Source: Bacteroidota bacterium
GTDB lineage: Bacteria; Bacteroidota; Bacteroidia; Flavobacteriales; Weeksellaceae
DNA: 64,000 bases
Direction: 5' to 3'
Assembly (NCBI GenBank): GCA_023399595.1
Contig: JAEWOR010000019.1
Location: forward strand, 1-64,000
Shown here: in pieces, positions 27,597-36,655 of the stretch
How the letters are laid out: the number at the start of each line of letters is the position of its first letter
Position numbering within the stretch: position 1 is the first letter of the stretch
Program-made: the position numbers and the translations under genes
The notes under the pieces: generated by a model
The model's input: only the letters and a program-made list of their open reading frames with translations
Told to the model about the DNA's origin: nothing
The model's database searches: none

Positions 27597-29108
27597 ATGT
27601 ACACATTAGAACAAATACAAGATTTTAAAGGAAAGTATCCCAAACAAATTTGGAGTTTATTTTTCTCTGAAATGTGGGAACGTTTTTGCTTCTACGGAAT
27701 GCGTGGAATGCTGGTGTTTTTCATGATTCATCAACTTAACTTTCAGGAAAAAGAAGCCAATTTACAATACGGCGCAACACAAGCTTTTGTGTATGCTTTT
27801 ACTTTTATTGGAGGACTTTTCGCTGATAAAATTTTAGGTTTCCGAAAATCACTTTTCTGGGGTGGATTATTAATGATTGTCGGAAGTGGCTTGTTGGCAA
27901 CAGATCCGCACGATTTCTTTTATTTCGGTTTAGCCTTTATCATTATTGGAACAGGCTTTTTCAAACCTAATATTTCCACCATGGTCGGCGAGCTTTACAA
28001 AGAAGGCGATAACAGAACCGATGCTGGATTCTCTCTGTTTTATGCAGGGATTAATCTAGGAGCATTTTTAGGAGGTTACATTTGTGTTGCCATTGGTAAA
28101 GGATACATGCTTTCTTCGGTTATTGATGAGGCACATCGTTGGAATGTCGCATTCGGATTAGCAGCTATAGGAATGATGATTAGTTTAATTAATTTCCACT
28201 TCACCAAAAAAAGATTAGGACCTATTGGCCTACAGCCTGGACATCCAGAAGCGATTGTAAAAGCCAAAGCACTTCCAAAATGGGCAGAATACGCCGTGTA
28301 TGCGGGCACATTGCTTTTGATTCCGTTAATCCAAGTGATGGTTTCTAAAACAGAATACACCGATTATTTCATGTACATCATTGGTCCAGCAACTTTAGTC
28401 TATTTATTCTACGAGATGTCAAAAGTTTCGGTTGCAGAACGTAAAAAACTGATTGCTGCTTTGGTATTCATTATTTTCTCGATTGTTTTTTGGGGAATCT
28501 ATGAACAAAGTGGAGGCTCACTAAGCATCTTTGCCGCAAAGAATCTAAATGATTCTTTATTAGGATTAACAGTTGATCCCAACGGCGTCAATAACTCTGG
28601 AGGCGCATTTTTCATTATTCTTTTAGCACCTTTATTTGGATTGTTATGGATTTGGTTAGGAAAACGAAAATTAGAACCCAATACGATTATTAAATTTGGT
28701 TTAGGATTTATCTTTCTAGGCTTGGGTTATTATGTTTTGTTTGCAACACGATTTTTTGCAACAGACGGCGTGTCGTCTTTAGATATTTTCACAACAGCTT
28801 TGCTTGTTATCACCATTGGTGAGCTCTGCTTATCACCCATTGGTTTATCCATTATGACCAAACTTTCACCTGCAAAACTTCAAGGAATTATGATGGGAAT
28901 GTGGTTTTTAGCCTCTGCTTATGGACAATATGTTGCGGGACTAATTGGTGCCAATATGGCTGAAGCCAGAGAAAATGCAGGTGCAGCAGAATCATTATTA
29001 ACTTATACAGATGGTTACAAACAATTGGGCGTCTATGCGTTAATTGCTGGTGTGGTATTAATTTTGATATCTCCTCTTATTAAAAAATTAATGCAAGAAG
29101 TGAAATAA
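27597..29108 (+). CDS. POT-family proton-coupled oligopeptide transporter (4 of 4)
   Basis: Fourth POT paralogue, 503 aa. FFSEMWERFCFYGMRGML holds the ExxERF motif, FYAGINLGAFLG the PTR2 signature, and GELCLSPIGLSIMTKLSP the helix-10 segment. The N-terminus (MYTLEQIQDFKGKYPKQIW) is longer than that of copy 3. Only 24 bases separate its stop from the secreted thioredoxin gene on the same strand, with no terminator between, so these two are probably co-transcribed. Confidence 0.93.
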   Translation: MYTLEQIQDFKGKYPKQIWSLFFSEMWERFCFYGMRGMLVFFMIHQLNFQEKEANLQYGATQAFVYAFTFIGGLFADKILGFRKSLFWGGLLMIVGSGLLATDPHDFFYFGLAFIIIGTGFFKPNISTMVGELYKEGDNRTDAGFSLFYAGINLGAFLGGYICVAIGKGYMLSSVIDEAHRWNVAFGLAAIGMMISLINFHFTKKRLGPIGLQPGHPEAIVKAKALPKWAEYAVYAGTLLLIPLIQVMVSKTEYTDYFMYIIGPATLVYLFYEMSKVSVAERKKLIAALVFIIFSIVFWGIYEQSGGSLSIFAAKNLNDSLLGLTVDPNGVNNSGGAFFIILLAPLFGLLWIWLGKRKLEPNTIIKFGLGFIFLGLGYYVLFATRFFATDGVSSLDIFTTALLVITIGELCLSPIGLSIMTKLSPAKLQGIMMGMWFLASAYGQYVAGLIGANMAEARENAGAAESLLTYTDGYKQLGVYALIAGVVLILISPLIKKLMQEVK

Positions 29109-29132
29109 TCATTTCTCAATAGATTCAACTTT

Positions 29133-29666
29133 ATGAAAAAAATATTTGCTATTTGTTTTGCGGTTATTTCGAGTTTTGCTTTTTCACAAGTAAAATGGAT
29201 GACCATAGATCAAGCTTTAGAAGCTCAAAAAACCAATCCTAAGAAAATCCTTATCGATTTTTATGCCGATTGGTGTGGTCCATGTAAAACAATGGAAAAA
29301 TATACCTATAACCATCCTATTATTTCAGAAATGCTAAACAACAACTACTATCCGGTAAAGTTTAATGCCGAGCAAAAAGAGGATGTAGAAATTTATGGTA
29401 GGAAATTCTCAAACCCAAATTCCGAAAAGAAAAAAGGAAGAAATTCTCTACACGAATTCACGCAATATATGAATGTAGCTGCGGTTCCTAGCATTGTTTT
29501 TTTAGACGAAAGAGGCGGCCCCATTACCATTTTACAAGGTGAACTTTCCGCAAAAGAAGTAGAACCTTATCTCACCATGTTTTTTACGGATGATTATAAA
29601 AAAATTAAATCTCGTGAAGAATGGGAAAACTATCAAAAGAAATTTAAATCCAATATTAAAAATTAA
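29133..29666 (+). CDS. Secreted thioredoxin-family protein
   Basis: Periplasmic thiol-disulfide protein of 177 aa with signal peptide (MKKIFAICFAVISSFAFSQ). The active site is in DFYADWCGPCKTMEKY (WCGPC), followed by the thioredoxin beta-strand NAEQKEDVE and the cis-Pro loop AAVPSIVF. The surrounding residues resemble the DUF255/thioredoxin-like reductases that work on secreted proteins. It lies 24 bases after the fourth POT gene and is followed by a terminator, so it ends that unit. The partner substrate is unknown. Confidence 0.9.
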   Translation: MKKIFAICFAVISSFAFSQVKWMTIDQALEAQKTNPKKILIDFYADWCGPCKTMEKYTYNHPIISEMLNNNYYPVKFNAEQKEDVEIYGRKFSNPNSEKKKGRNSLHEFTQYMNVAAVPSIVFLDERGGPITILQGELSAKEVEPYLTMFFTDDYKKIKSREEWENYQKKFKSNIKN

Positions 29667-29671
29667 TACAG

Positions 29672-29698
29672 AGGCTTTCAGGGATGAAAGCCTTTTTT
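29672..29698 (+). terminator. Terminator after the thioredoxin gene
   Basis: AGGCTTTC-AGGGAT-GAAAGCCT is followed by TTTTT, starting 5 bases past the stop codon. Confidence 0.85.
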
Positions 29699-29799
29699 AT
29701 TCTTACATAAATTGAAAATTTTAAGAAATTGCATGTTAATCCCATTTGCAGATAAAAACAAATTTCCCGAAATTTATCCCTTTATTTCTTACAAATTTC

Positions 29800-31884
29800 T
29801 TGCAGCTCGATACTTCCATAGAATTTATAAAAGGAATTGGTCCGGAAAGAGCCAAACTCATTAAAAATGTGTTGGGAATTTCTACCGTGGAAGATTTCTT
29901 CACCTTCTTCCCTATTCGGTATTTGGATAAAAGCAAGGTTTATAAAATTTCTCAACTTCAGGAAGGAAATTTAGATGTCCAACTGAAAGGAAAAATTACC
30001 CAAGTCCAAGAAATACAAACAGGAAAAACAAAACGTTTATCCGCAAAATTTCATGACGACACAGGAAGCATGGATTTGGTATGGTTTCAGTACACAAAAT
30101 GGATGAAAGAGCAGCTTCCCATTAATAAAGAAATTTATATTTTTGGGAAACTCAACGTTTTCAATAAACAATTTTCCATGCCTCATCCAGAAATTGAGTT
30201 GGATGAAAAAAAAGAAACCGAAACAAGATTACGCCCCATTTATCCAAGCTCTGAAAAGCTAACCAAAAGAGGATTGAACCAAAAGTTTTTTCAAAATATT
30301 CTAAAGAATATCTGTAAAGAAATTCCCAATATCATTCAGGAAAATTTACCAGATTATCTTTTAAAATCTTTACAACTTATTAATAGACAAGAAGCTTATC
30401 TCAACATTCATTTTCCAAAAAATATGGATGAATACCAGAGAGCGGATAAAAGATTAAAATTTGAAGAAGCATTTTTCTTCCAGCTGGGTTATGGTTTGAA
30501 AAAAAGATATCAAAAATCCCATTCATTTGGAAATCCATTTCCTATTGTTGGTGATTATTTCAATCAGTTTTATAAAAATGAACTTCCTTTTGATCTTACC
30601 CATGCTCAAAAAAGAGTTTTAAAGGAAATCCGTTTGGATATGAAAAAGCCTATCCAAATGAACCGACTTTTACAAGGGGATGTAGGTTCAGGAAAAACAA
30701 TGGTAGCTGTACTTTCAATGCTTTTAGCGTTAGACAATGGTTTTCAATCTTGTTTAATGGCTCCAACAGAAATTCTGGCACAACAACATTTTAACTCCAT
30801 TCAGGAGTTATTAGTCAATTCCAATATCAATGTTAAATTACTGACTGGTTCCACAAAAACCTCAGAAAGAAAAAAAATTCATGAGGAACTTCTCAATGGT
30901 GAACTTTCCATTTTAGTGGGAACACATGCTGTTTTAGAAGATATTGTGCAGTTTAAGAATTTAGGTTTGGCTATTATTGATGAACAACACAGGTTTGGAG
31001 TTGCTCAAAGAGCAAAATTATGGGCAAAAAATAATATTCCCCCACATATTCTCATTATGACTGCAACCCCCATTCCTAGGACTTTGGCGATGAGTTTTTA
31101 TTCAGATTTGGATGTTTCTGTAATTGATGAAATGCCTGTTGGAAGAAAACCCATTGTAACTGCACATAGAAGAGAAAAAGACAGAACTTATGTTTATAAT
31201 TTCTGTAGAGAAGAAATTGCAAAAGGTCGACAAATTTATTTTGTATATCCTTTAATTGAAGAATCTGAGGCTTTAGATTATAAAAATTTAATGGAAGGCT
31301 TGGAGCATGTAATGAGCTATTTTAAAGATTTTAACGTAGCCATGCTTCATGGAAAAATGAAACCTCAAGAAAAGGAAATCGCCATGCAATATTTCGCTTC
31401 TGGAAACGCTCAAATTATGGTCGCCACGACGGTTATTGAAGTGGGTGTAAATGTTCCTAACGCCTCTGTAATGGTTATTGAAAGTGCTGAAAGATTTGGC
31501 TTATCTCAACTCCATCAGTTAAGAGGAAGAGTGGGACGTGGCGCAGAACAAAGCTATTGTATTTTAATGACTTCGGACCAACTTTCCGCAGACAGCAGAA
31601 CGCGCTTGAAAACCATGGTTGAAACCAATGATGGCTTTAAAATTTCTGAAGTGGACATGAAACTTCGTGGTCCTGGAGATATTTTGGGAACTCAACAAAG
31701 TGGTGTGGTGGATTTTAAAAGATTAGATTTAGCGACAGATTCAGGGATTATAAAAAATTCTAAATTGGTAGTAGAAAAAATCATTGAAAAAGATCCTCTT
31801 TTAAGCCGAATGGATCATCAAATTATCAAAAACTACTATATTAAAAATTACAAAGGCAAAAACAAATGGTCTAAAATTTCTTAA
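29800..31884 (+). CDS. recG: ATP-dependent DNA helicase RecG
   Basis: Superfamily 2 helicase that reverses stalled forks and branch-migrates Holliday junctions. Parts in order: N-terminal HhH-like region (SIEFIKGIGPERAKLI), OB/wedge domain (about 60-160), Walker A GDVGSGKT, DEQH box (IIDEQHRFGVAQRAKLW), motif VI (HQLRGRVGRG) and the C-terminal TRG region. No ATG exists near the expected N-terminus. The TTG at 29800 gives the family start just before LDTSIEF; a farther TTG at 29746 would add 18 atypical residues and is less likely. Length from 29800 is 694 aa. Confidence 0.93.
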   Translation: MQLDTSIEFIKGIGPERAKLIKNVLGISTVEDFFTFFPIRYLDKSKVYKISQLQEGNLDVQLKGKITQVQEIQTGKTKRLSAKFHDDTGSMDLVWFQYTKWMKEQLPINKEIYIFGKLNVFNKQFSMPHPEIELDEKKETETRLRPIYPSSEKLTKRGLNQKFFQNILKNICKEIPNIIQENLPDYLLKSLQLINRQEAYLNIHFPKNMDEYQRADKRLKFEEAFFFQLGYGLKKRYQKSHSFGNPFPIVGDYFNQFYKNELPFDLTHAQKRVLKEIRLDMKKPIQMNRLLQGDVGSGKTMVAVLSMLLALDNGFQSCLMAPTEILAQQHFNSIQELLVNSNINVKLLTGSTKTSERKKIHEELLNGELSILVGTHAVLEDIVQFKNLGLAIIDEQHRFGVAQRAKLWAKNNIPPHILIMTATPIPRTLAMSFYSDLDVSVIDEMPVGRKPIVTAHRREKDRTYVYNFCREEIAKGRQIYFVYPLIEESEALDYKNLMEGLEHVMSYFKDFNVAMLHGKMKPQEKEIAMQYFASGNAQIMVATTVIEVGVNVPNASVMVIESAERFGLSQLHQLRGRVGRGAEQSYCILMTSDQLSADSRTRLKTMVETNDGFKISEVDMKLRGPGDILGTQQSGVVDFKRLDLATDSGIIKNSKLVVEKIIEKDPLLSRMDHQIIKNYYIKNYKGKNKWSKIS

Positions 31885-31888
31885 AGAT

Positions 31889-31919
31889 TTGGTTCTTTGT
31901 AATTTAACATCTACTTTTG
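31889..31919 (+). promoter_or_regulatory. Promoter of the SAM riboswitch transcript
   Basis: TTG (31889-31891), a 20-base spacer and TACTTTTG (31912-31919) fit TTG-N-TAnnTTTG. The predicted RNA would start a few bases later, at about the first base of the riboswitch P1 helix. Confidence 0.75.
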
Positions 31920-31924
31920 CAGTT

Positions 31925-31989
31925 CTTTATCTCGAACCTCAGCAGAGGTAGCAACCTGCAACAACAAGCAAGGTGCTGAAATGATAAGC
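31925..31989 (+). ncRNA. Compact SAM-type riboswitch (SAM-I/IV-like core)
   Basis: The RNA closes with P1 (TTATC at 31927-31931 pairing GATAA at 31983-31987). Inside lie a short hairpin (CCTC-AGCA-GAGG), the conserved core GCAACC...GGTGCT of the SAM-I/SAM-IV clan, and a P3 stem (CCTGC with GCAAGG, one bulge). It is only about 65 nt, lacking the long P2 arm of standard SAM-I, so it resembles the reduced SAM-I/IV variants. A promoter ends directly before it, and the gene downstream is an NhaC-family transporter, a known class of SAM-regulated methionine carrier (MetT). An expression platform is suggested by a palindrome at 31989-32006 (cattttttggaaaaaatg). Confidence 0.72.
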
Positions 31990-32054
31990 CATTTTTTGGA
32001 AAAAATGTTGATGCTATTCTTCTGCTTTGGATTCATTATATTTTTTTAAAATAA

Positions 32055-33364
32055 ATGACTACAAAACAAACATCCCAAGACAGCTTTATAAGTCTTATCC
32101 CATTTTTAATATTCGTACTTATTTTTTTAGGAGCAGGAATTTACAATAACGATTTTTATGCTTTTCCCTCTCCCATTGCCATGTCTTTAGGTATTATTGT
32201 CGCATTTTTAATCATCAAACTTCCATTCGAAACCAAAATGGACCAGTTTCTAAAAGGTTTAGGTGATAAAAATGTGCTTACAATGTGTATTATTTATCTT
32301 TTGGCGGGTGCTTTTTCCACGGTTTCCAACGCTTCGGGAAGTGTAGATGCCATTGTTAATTTGGGACTACAATACATTCCTGTTCATTATATTGCTTTAG
32401 GAATTTTCATCCTTGCATCATTCCTTTCTTTAGCATCAGGAACCTCTGTGGGGAGTATTGTTGCCTTAGGTCCTATTGCAGTAGAGCTGGCTACAAAAAG
32501 CAATACAGACATCAATCTTATTGGAGCTTCATTATTAACAGGTGCTATGTTGGGCGACAATCTTTCTGTGATTTCAGATACCACTATTGCTGCAACTCAA
32601 TCTTTGGGCAGTAAAATGTCTGATAAATTAAGAACCAATTTATGGATAGCGACTCCAGCATTTTTACTCACCTTGGTTTTTCTTTATTTTAATAATTCAG
32701 AAGGAAATACAATAATAGAAATACAGCATCCGATAGCAGTTTTTATCTTTTAATTCCTTATATTTTGGTTATTGGACTGGCTTTTTCGGGGGTAAATGTT
32801 TTCCTTGTTTTGCTTATTGGCATTGCAACATCCGGAATTATTGGACTTTCTAATTACAGCATGGATCTTTTTGGATTCGCAAAGTCCAGCTATGAAGGAT
32901 TTACTTCTATGACAGAAATTTTTCTTCTTTCCTTGCTTACAGGTGGGCTTGCCGGAATTATAGAATATGCTGGAGGCATACGTTTTTTGTTGAAGAAAAT
33001 TTTAAAAAGGATACATTCAAAAATTTCTGCCATGTTGGGCATGGGAATTTTAGTAAGTCTCATCAATACATGCATTGCGAATAACACTATTTCAATTTTA
33101 ATAGCTGGAAAAGTTGCCAAATCTGTATCTTCGGAATATGAAATAGAACCAAGAAAAATGGCATCTGTATTGGATATTTTTTCTTGCATTATACAAAGCA
33201 TTCTCCCTTATGGTGCACAGATACTAATTTTAATGAGTTTCAGTAAAGACAAAATAAATTATTTAGAACTTCTAAGTTATTCTTATTATACAAGTTTTCT
33301 GATTGTCGCTGTTTTAGGATTTATTATTTTCAACAAAATTCAGACTTGGAATTCCATTAAATAA
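32055..33364 (+). pseudogene. NhaC-family (MetT-like) transporter, split by a 1-base frameshift
   Basis: Membrane antiporter-type protein of the NhaC family. The first frame (32055-32753, 232 aa) carries the N-half, with helices such as SVGSIVALGPIAVELATKS and GAMLGDNLSVISDTT (the family motif). It stops after HPIAVFIF. The second frame gives the C-half (YLLIPYILVIGLAFSGVNVF... to 33364), with CIANNTISILIAGKVAKS. Joining the frames near 32731 (HP|DSSFYLLIPY) restores about 436 aa, the normal length, so one base seems lost. The upstream SAM riboswitch predicts methionine or a related thioether as substrate. The lesion may be real or an assembly error. Confidence 0.75.
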
Positions 33365-33837
33365 TCGTCCATTACATAACCGTTTCCAATCTCGAAAATA
33401 CCTTCGTCATAAACTTTAAAACCTTGAGATTCATAAAAATCACGAGCAGAATTATTCTTATTAACCGCGAGAATTATTCTGTTATCCCCTACTTCTCGAA
33501 TTTGAGATTTTAAAAATTTCATGGCATCTTTTCCAAAACCCCTCCCCTTACTTTCTGGAATTAAATAAATTCTATGAAGCTTGGTGGTTTTTTCTTCATA
33601 ATGGTTTTCAAATCCAATAAACCCTTCATAATTACCAGTTTTTTCATCAATAATTATGTAATAAAGATAGTGGGGATTTTTTAAATGTAAAGAAATTTCC
33701 TCTTGAGAATACATCATTTCTAACATATATTCCAATTGCTCATTCGATAAAATATTTTTGTAGGCTACTTCCCAAGATTTTCTTGCCAATTCCTGAATTA
33801 ATGGGATTTCTTTAAATTCCGCTTTTTGCAATTTCAT
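33340..33837 (-). CDS. GNAT-family N-acetyltransferase
   Basis: Acetyl-CoA-dependent N-acetyltransferase, 165 aa, covering the whole GNAT fold. The acetyl-CoA-binding motif A appears as LIPESKGRGFGKDAMKFL (Q/RxxGxG/A as SKGRGFG), and the C-terminal motif B as VNKNNSARDFYESQGF. The acceptor is not predictable. Its 3' end overlaps the convergent transporter gene by about 25 bases, and a terminator-like hairpin (33855-33881) separates it from dapA. Confidence 0.88.
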   Translation of the reverse strand: MKLQKAEFKEIPLIQELARKSWEVAYKNILSNEQLEYMLEMMYSQEEISLHLKNPHYLYYIIIDEKTGNYEGFIGFENHYEEKTTKLHRIYLIPESKGRGFGKDAMKFLKSQIREVGDNRIILAVNKNNSARDFYESQGFKVYDEGIFEIGNGYVMDDYLMEFQV

Positions 33838-33854
33838 ACCTCAAAATTAAATAA

Positions 33855-33881
33855 AAAATGCCATCCTAAAGATGACATTTT
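33855..33881 (-). terminator. Terminator of dapA
   Basis: AAAATGCCATC and GATGACATTTT pair with one mismatch around CTAAA; the T-run is on the minus strand. It lies downstream of the minus-strand dapA gene. Confidence 0.65.
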
Positions 33882-33902
33882 GCTATTGAAAAAATTTATA
33901 CT

Positions 33903-34775
33903 TTATATATTTTTCATTTCACTTTTAATAGTCTCATGAAGACCTTCAGATGCTTTCACCAAAGGAAGACGAAGATAATTTTTCACAATTCCCATTTCTG
34001 ATAAAACAGCTTTAATACCGCAAGGATTCCCTTCAGCAAAAATAAGTCTTGTAATTTCTACCAGTTTATTATGAATTGCGTAAGCTTCTTTAACTTTTCT
34101 CTCAAATGCCAACTTCACCATTGTAGAAAATTCTTTAGGATATGCTTGTCCAATTACCGAAATTACACCATCACCACCTGCAAGCGTTACTGGAAGCGTA
34201 AATTCATCATCTCCAGACATTAAAGAAAAACCTTCTGGCTTTTGTCTTAGAATATCAAAATATTGTAGAATATTGGGAGCCGCTTCTTTAATCATGATTA
34301 AGTTAGGGAATTCCTTTGCTAATCTTAAAGTAGTTGAAGCCTCAATATTTTGTCCAGTTCTTGATGGTACATTATAGATAATAATTTTCTTTCCTGTTCC
34401 TGCTAAAACTTTATAATGTTGGTAAAGCCCTTCCTGATTAGGTTTGTTATAATAAGGTGACACGGAAAGAACAGCGTCAAAAGCAGACAGATCTGTTTCT
34501 TCAATCTGTTTTTTTACTTCCATGGTATTGTTTCCTCCAATTCCTAAAACCAAAGGAACACGTTGATTATTTACCTTTATAACGTGATCTATCACCTGTT
34601 TCTTTTCCTCAGAAGACAATGTAGCCGCTTCTGCAGTAGTTCCTAAAACCACCAAAAAGCTAGTTCCATTATCTATATTATAGTTAACAAGTTTTGTAAG
34701 ACTATCAAAATCTACAGATAAATCTTCATTAAATGGCGTTACCAAAGCAACACCAACTCCTTTTAAATTACTCAT
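33903..34775 (-). CDS. dapA: 4-hydroxy-tetrahydrodipicolinate synthase
   Basis: Condenses pyruvate with aspartate semialdehyde, the first step of the diaminopimelate-lysine branch. TIM-barrel family signatures are clear: GTTAEAATLSSEEKK, the YNVPSRTG loop with the catalytic Tyr, the Schiff-base Lys in LIMIKEAAPN, and SGDDEFTLP. The length of 290 aa is standard. It is monocistronic here, with a terminator at 33855-33881 and a divergent gene upstream. It supplies meso-DAP for peptidoglycan and lysine. Confidence 0.96.
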   Translation of the reverse strand: MSNLKGVGVALVTPFNEDLSVDFDSLTKLVNYNIDNGTSFLVVLGTTAEAATLSSEEKKQVIDHVIKVNNQRVPLVLGIGGNNTMEVKKQIEETDLSAFDAVLSVSPYYNKPNQEGLYQHYKVLAGTGKKIIIYNVPSRTGQNIEASTTLRLAKEFPNLIMIKEAAPNILQYFDILRQKPEGFSLMSGDDEFTLPVTLAGGDGVISVIGQAYPKEFSTMVKLAFERKVKEAYAIHNKLVEITRLIFAEGNPCGIKAVLSEMGIVKNYLRLPLVKASEGLHETIKSEMKNI

Positions 34776-34904
34776 AGTTGTAAAAAATTAACATTGTAAA
34801 GGTAGCACTTTTGTAATTTTCTAACGTTAAATTCTCCAATAAATTTTATCATCAACATATAGAATACATTAAATCAAAATGATTACTCCAAACAATAAAT
34901 TCAT

Positions 34905-34912
34905 TAGATTTG
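34905..34912 (+). promoter_or_regulatory. -7 box (TAGATTTG) of the 5'-nucleotidase pair
   Basis: TAnnTTTG lies 25 bases before the lipoprotein gene ATG at 34938, in the divergent gap with dapA. No TTG is seen at the usual spacing. Confidence 0.45.
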
Positions 34913-34937
34913 CTATTCAAAAGATTTTGTAATAATA

Positions 34938-35684
34938 ATGAAGAAGAATTTTATCATTTTCGGATTGGCATTATTAAGTTTAGGAGCTTGTAAAAGTAGT
35001 CTCAACATTGCTAATGTACATACCGAAAAGAATATTTCCATTAATTCTACGCTTACTGAGGATCAAAAATTCAATGATGTAATTGCTCCTTATAAAAAGG
35101 AATTAGATGGTAAAATGAGCACCAAGATTTCTCACACCTCAATAGATCTTACTAAAACGGGTGATAATAGTAATTTAGGAAACTTACTTGCAGATTTCAC
35201 TTACGAAGGTGCATTAGAATGGGCAAAAAAAAACAACATTCCTAGTATTGATGCAGCTGTAATTAATATTGGGGGAATACGCTCTATTATTGGTGCAGGA
35301 GACATTACAACCAAACATATTTTTGAAGTGATGCCTTTTGAAAACGAAGTGATTATTGTAAAATTAAAAGGTAAAGATTTGGAAGGTTTATTTCAATATT
35401 ATCTCGAAAATAAAACCAACAATCCCGTTTCTCATCTCAATATAGAAACTTCAGGAAATTCACTCACCAAAAAATTAATTAACGGGCAAGAAGTAAATCC
35501 TGAGAAAGATTATTACATCGCAACATCAGATTATTTAGCATTTGGAGGCGACAGAATGTATTTTTTCAAAAAAGGAGAAATAATTTCCACTGGGATTAAA
35601 CTTAGAGACCTTTTCCTTGAAAAATTTAAAGAAAATCCTGAGATAAAAGCACCAACAGATATTCGTTTAACTTTTATTAAATAA
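34938..35684 (+). CDS. Lipoprotein with 5'-nucleotidase C-terminal domain
   Basis: Separate gene for the substrate-binding half of a UshA-type 5'-nucleotidase. A lipoprotein signal (LLSLGACKSS, Cys near 18) is followed by the 5_nucleotid_C domain: GNLLADFTYEGALEW, AAVINIGGIRSII, FEVMPFENEVII and SDYLAFGGDRMY. The metallophosphatase half is the next gene, and the two overlap by one base at TAATG (35682-35686). In most bacteria the halves are one polypeptide, so here they presumably assemble in the periplasm or outer membrane to release phosphate and nucleoside from nucleotides. Confidence 0.9.
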   Translation: MKKNFIIFGLALLSLGACKSSLNIANVHTEKNISINSTLTEDQKFNDVIAPYKKELDGKMSTKISHTSIDLTKTGDNSNLGNLLADFTYEGALEWAKKNNIPSIDAAVINIGGIRSIIGAGDITTKHIFEVMPFENEVIIVKLKGKDLEGLFQYYLENKTNNPVSHLNIETSGNSLTKKLINGQEVNPEKDYYIATSDYLAFGGDRMYFFKKGEIISTGIKLRDLFLEKFKENPEIKAPTDIRLTFIK

Positions 35685-36646
35685 TGCTGAAGACTATGAA
35701 CAGAAAAGACTTTTTAAAAAATATTGGTGCAGGAACTTTAGCCATGACTTTAGCTCCGAACTTTTTAATGGCAGAAAATTTTTCGTCATTAGAACTCAGC
35801 TCTACAAAAAAAATCACCATACTTCATACCAACGATCAACATAGCAGAATTGAACCTTTTGATGCTAGTTACACCAAAAATCCTAACCAAGGAGGTTTTG
35901 CAAGAAGAGCAAGTTTAATTCAACAAATTAGAAGTAAGGAGGATAATGTTTTGTTATTGGATTCTGGAGATATTTTCCAAGGAACTCCTTATTTTAATTT
36001 TTTTGGAGGTGAATTGGAATTCAAATTAATGTCCATGATGAAATACGATGCAGCAACCATGGGAAATCATGATTTTGACAATGGACTTGAAGGTTTCTTA
36101 AAGGTTTTACCCAATGCAAAATTTCCTTTCATTTGTTCCAATTATGATTTTAAAAATACTATTTTAGACGGGCAAACTATTCCGTATAAAATTTTTAACA
36201 AAAACGGAATTAAAGTAGGTATTTTCGGTCTTGGAATTCAGCTAGAAGGTCTTGTTGGTAAAAAAAGTTATCAAGAAACGATTTATAATAATCCTGTAGA
36301 AATTGCTCAACATTATGGTAATTTTCTAAAAAATGATAAAAAATGCGATTTGGTAATTTGTCTTTCTCATTTAGGATATGATTATAATAATGAGTCTAAC
36401 AAAATTTCTGATACAAAACTAGCTTCTCAAACCCAAAATATCGACCTTATTTTAGGAGGTCACACCCATACTTTTTTACCAGAGCCACAAACTTTGTTGA
36501 ATAAAGATGGCAAAAAAATACTTGTTAACCAAGTGGGTTGGGCCGGTTTGCTTTTAGGAAGATTAGATTTTTATTTTGATGAAAATAAAAACGTAAAAAA
36601 TGTAGCTTGGCAAAACCAAGTGATAGATAATACCATTGTAGTTTAA
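35684..36646 (+). CDS. Metallophosphatase half of a split 5'-nucleotidase
   Basis: Calcineurin-like phosphoesterase partner of the preceding gene. Metal-binding motifs in order: ILHTNDQHSRI (DxH), LLLDSGDIFQGTPYF (GD), TMGNHDFDNG (GNHD), and LGGHTHTFL (GHxH). The N-terminus, NRKDFLKNIGAGTLAM followed by a hydrophobic run ending in LMAENF, looks like a Tat-type signal with one Arg. The start at 35684 overlaps the previous stop; an ATG at 35696 (MNRKDF) is the alternative and fits the signal better. It shows no C-terminal nucleotidase domain of its own. Confidence 0.9.
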   Translation: MLKTMNRKDFLKNIGAGTLAMTLAPNFLMAENFSSLELSSTKKITILHTNDQHSRIEPFDASYTKNPNQGGFARRASLIQQIRSKEDNVLLLDSGDIFQGTPYFNFFGGELEFKLMSMMKYDAATMGNHDFDNGLEGFLKVLPNAKFPFICSNYDFKNTILDGQTIPYKIFNKNGIKVGIFGLGIQLEGLVGKKSYQETIYNNPVEIAQHYGNFLKNDKKCDLVICLSHLGYDYNNESNKISDTKLASQTQNIDLILGGHTHTFLPEPQTLLNKDGKKILVNQVGWAGLLLGRLDFYFDENKNVKNVAWQNQVIDNTIVV

Positions 36647-36655
36647 AATAGATAT

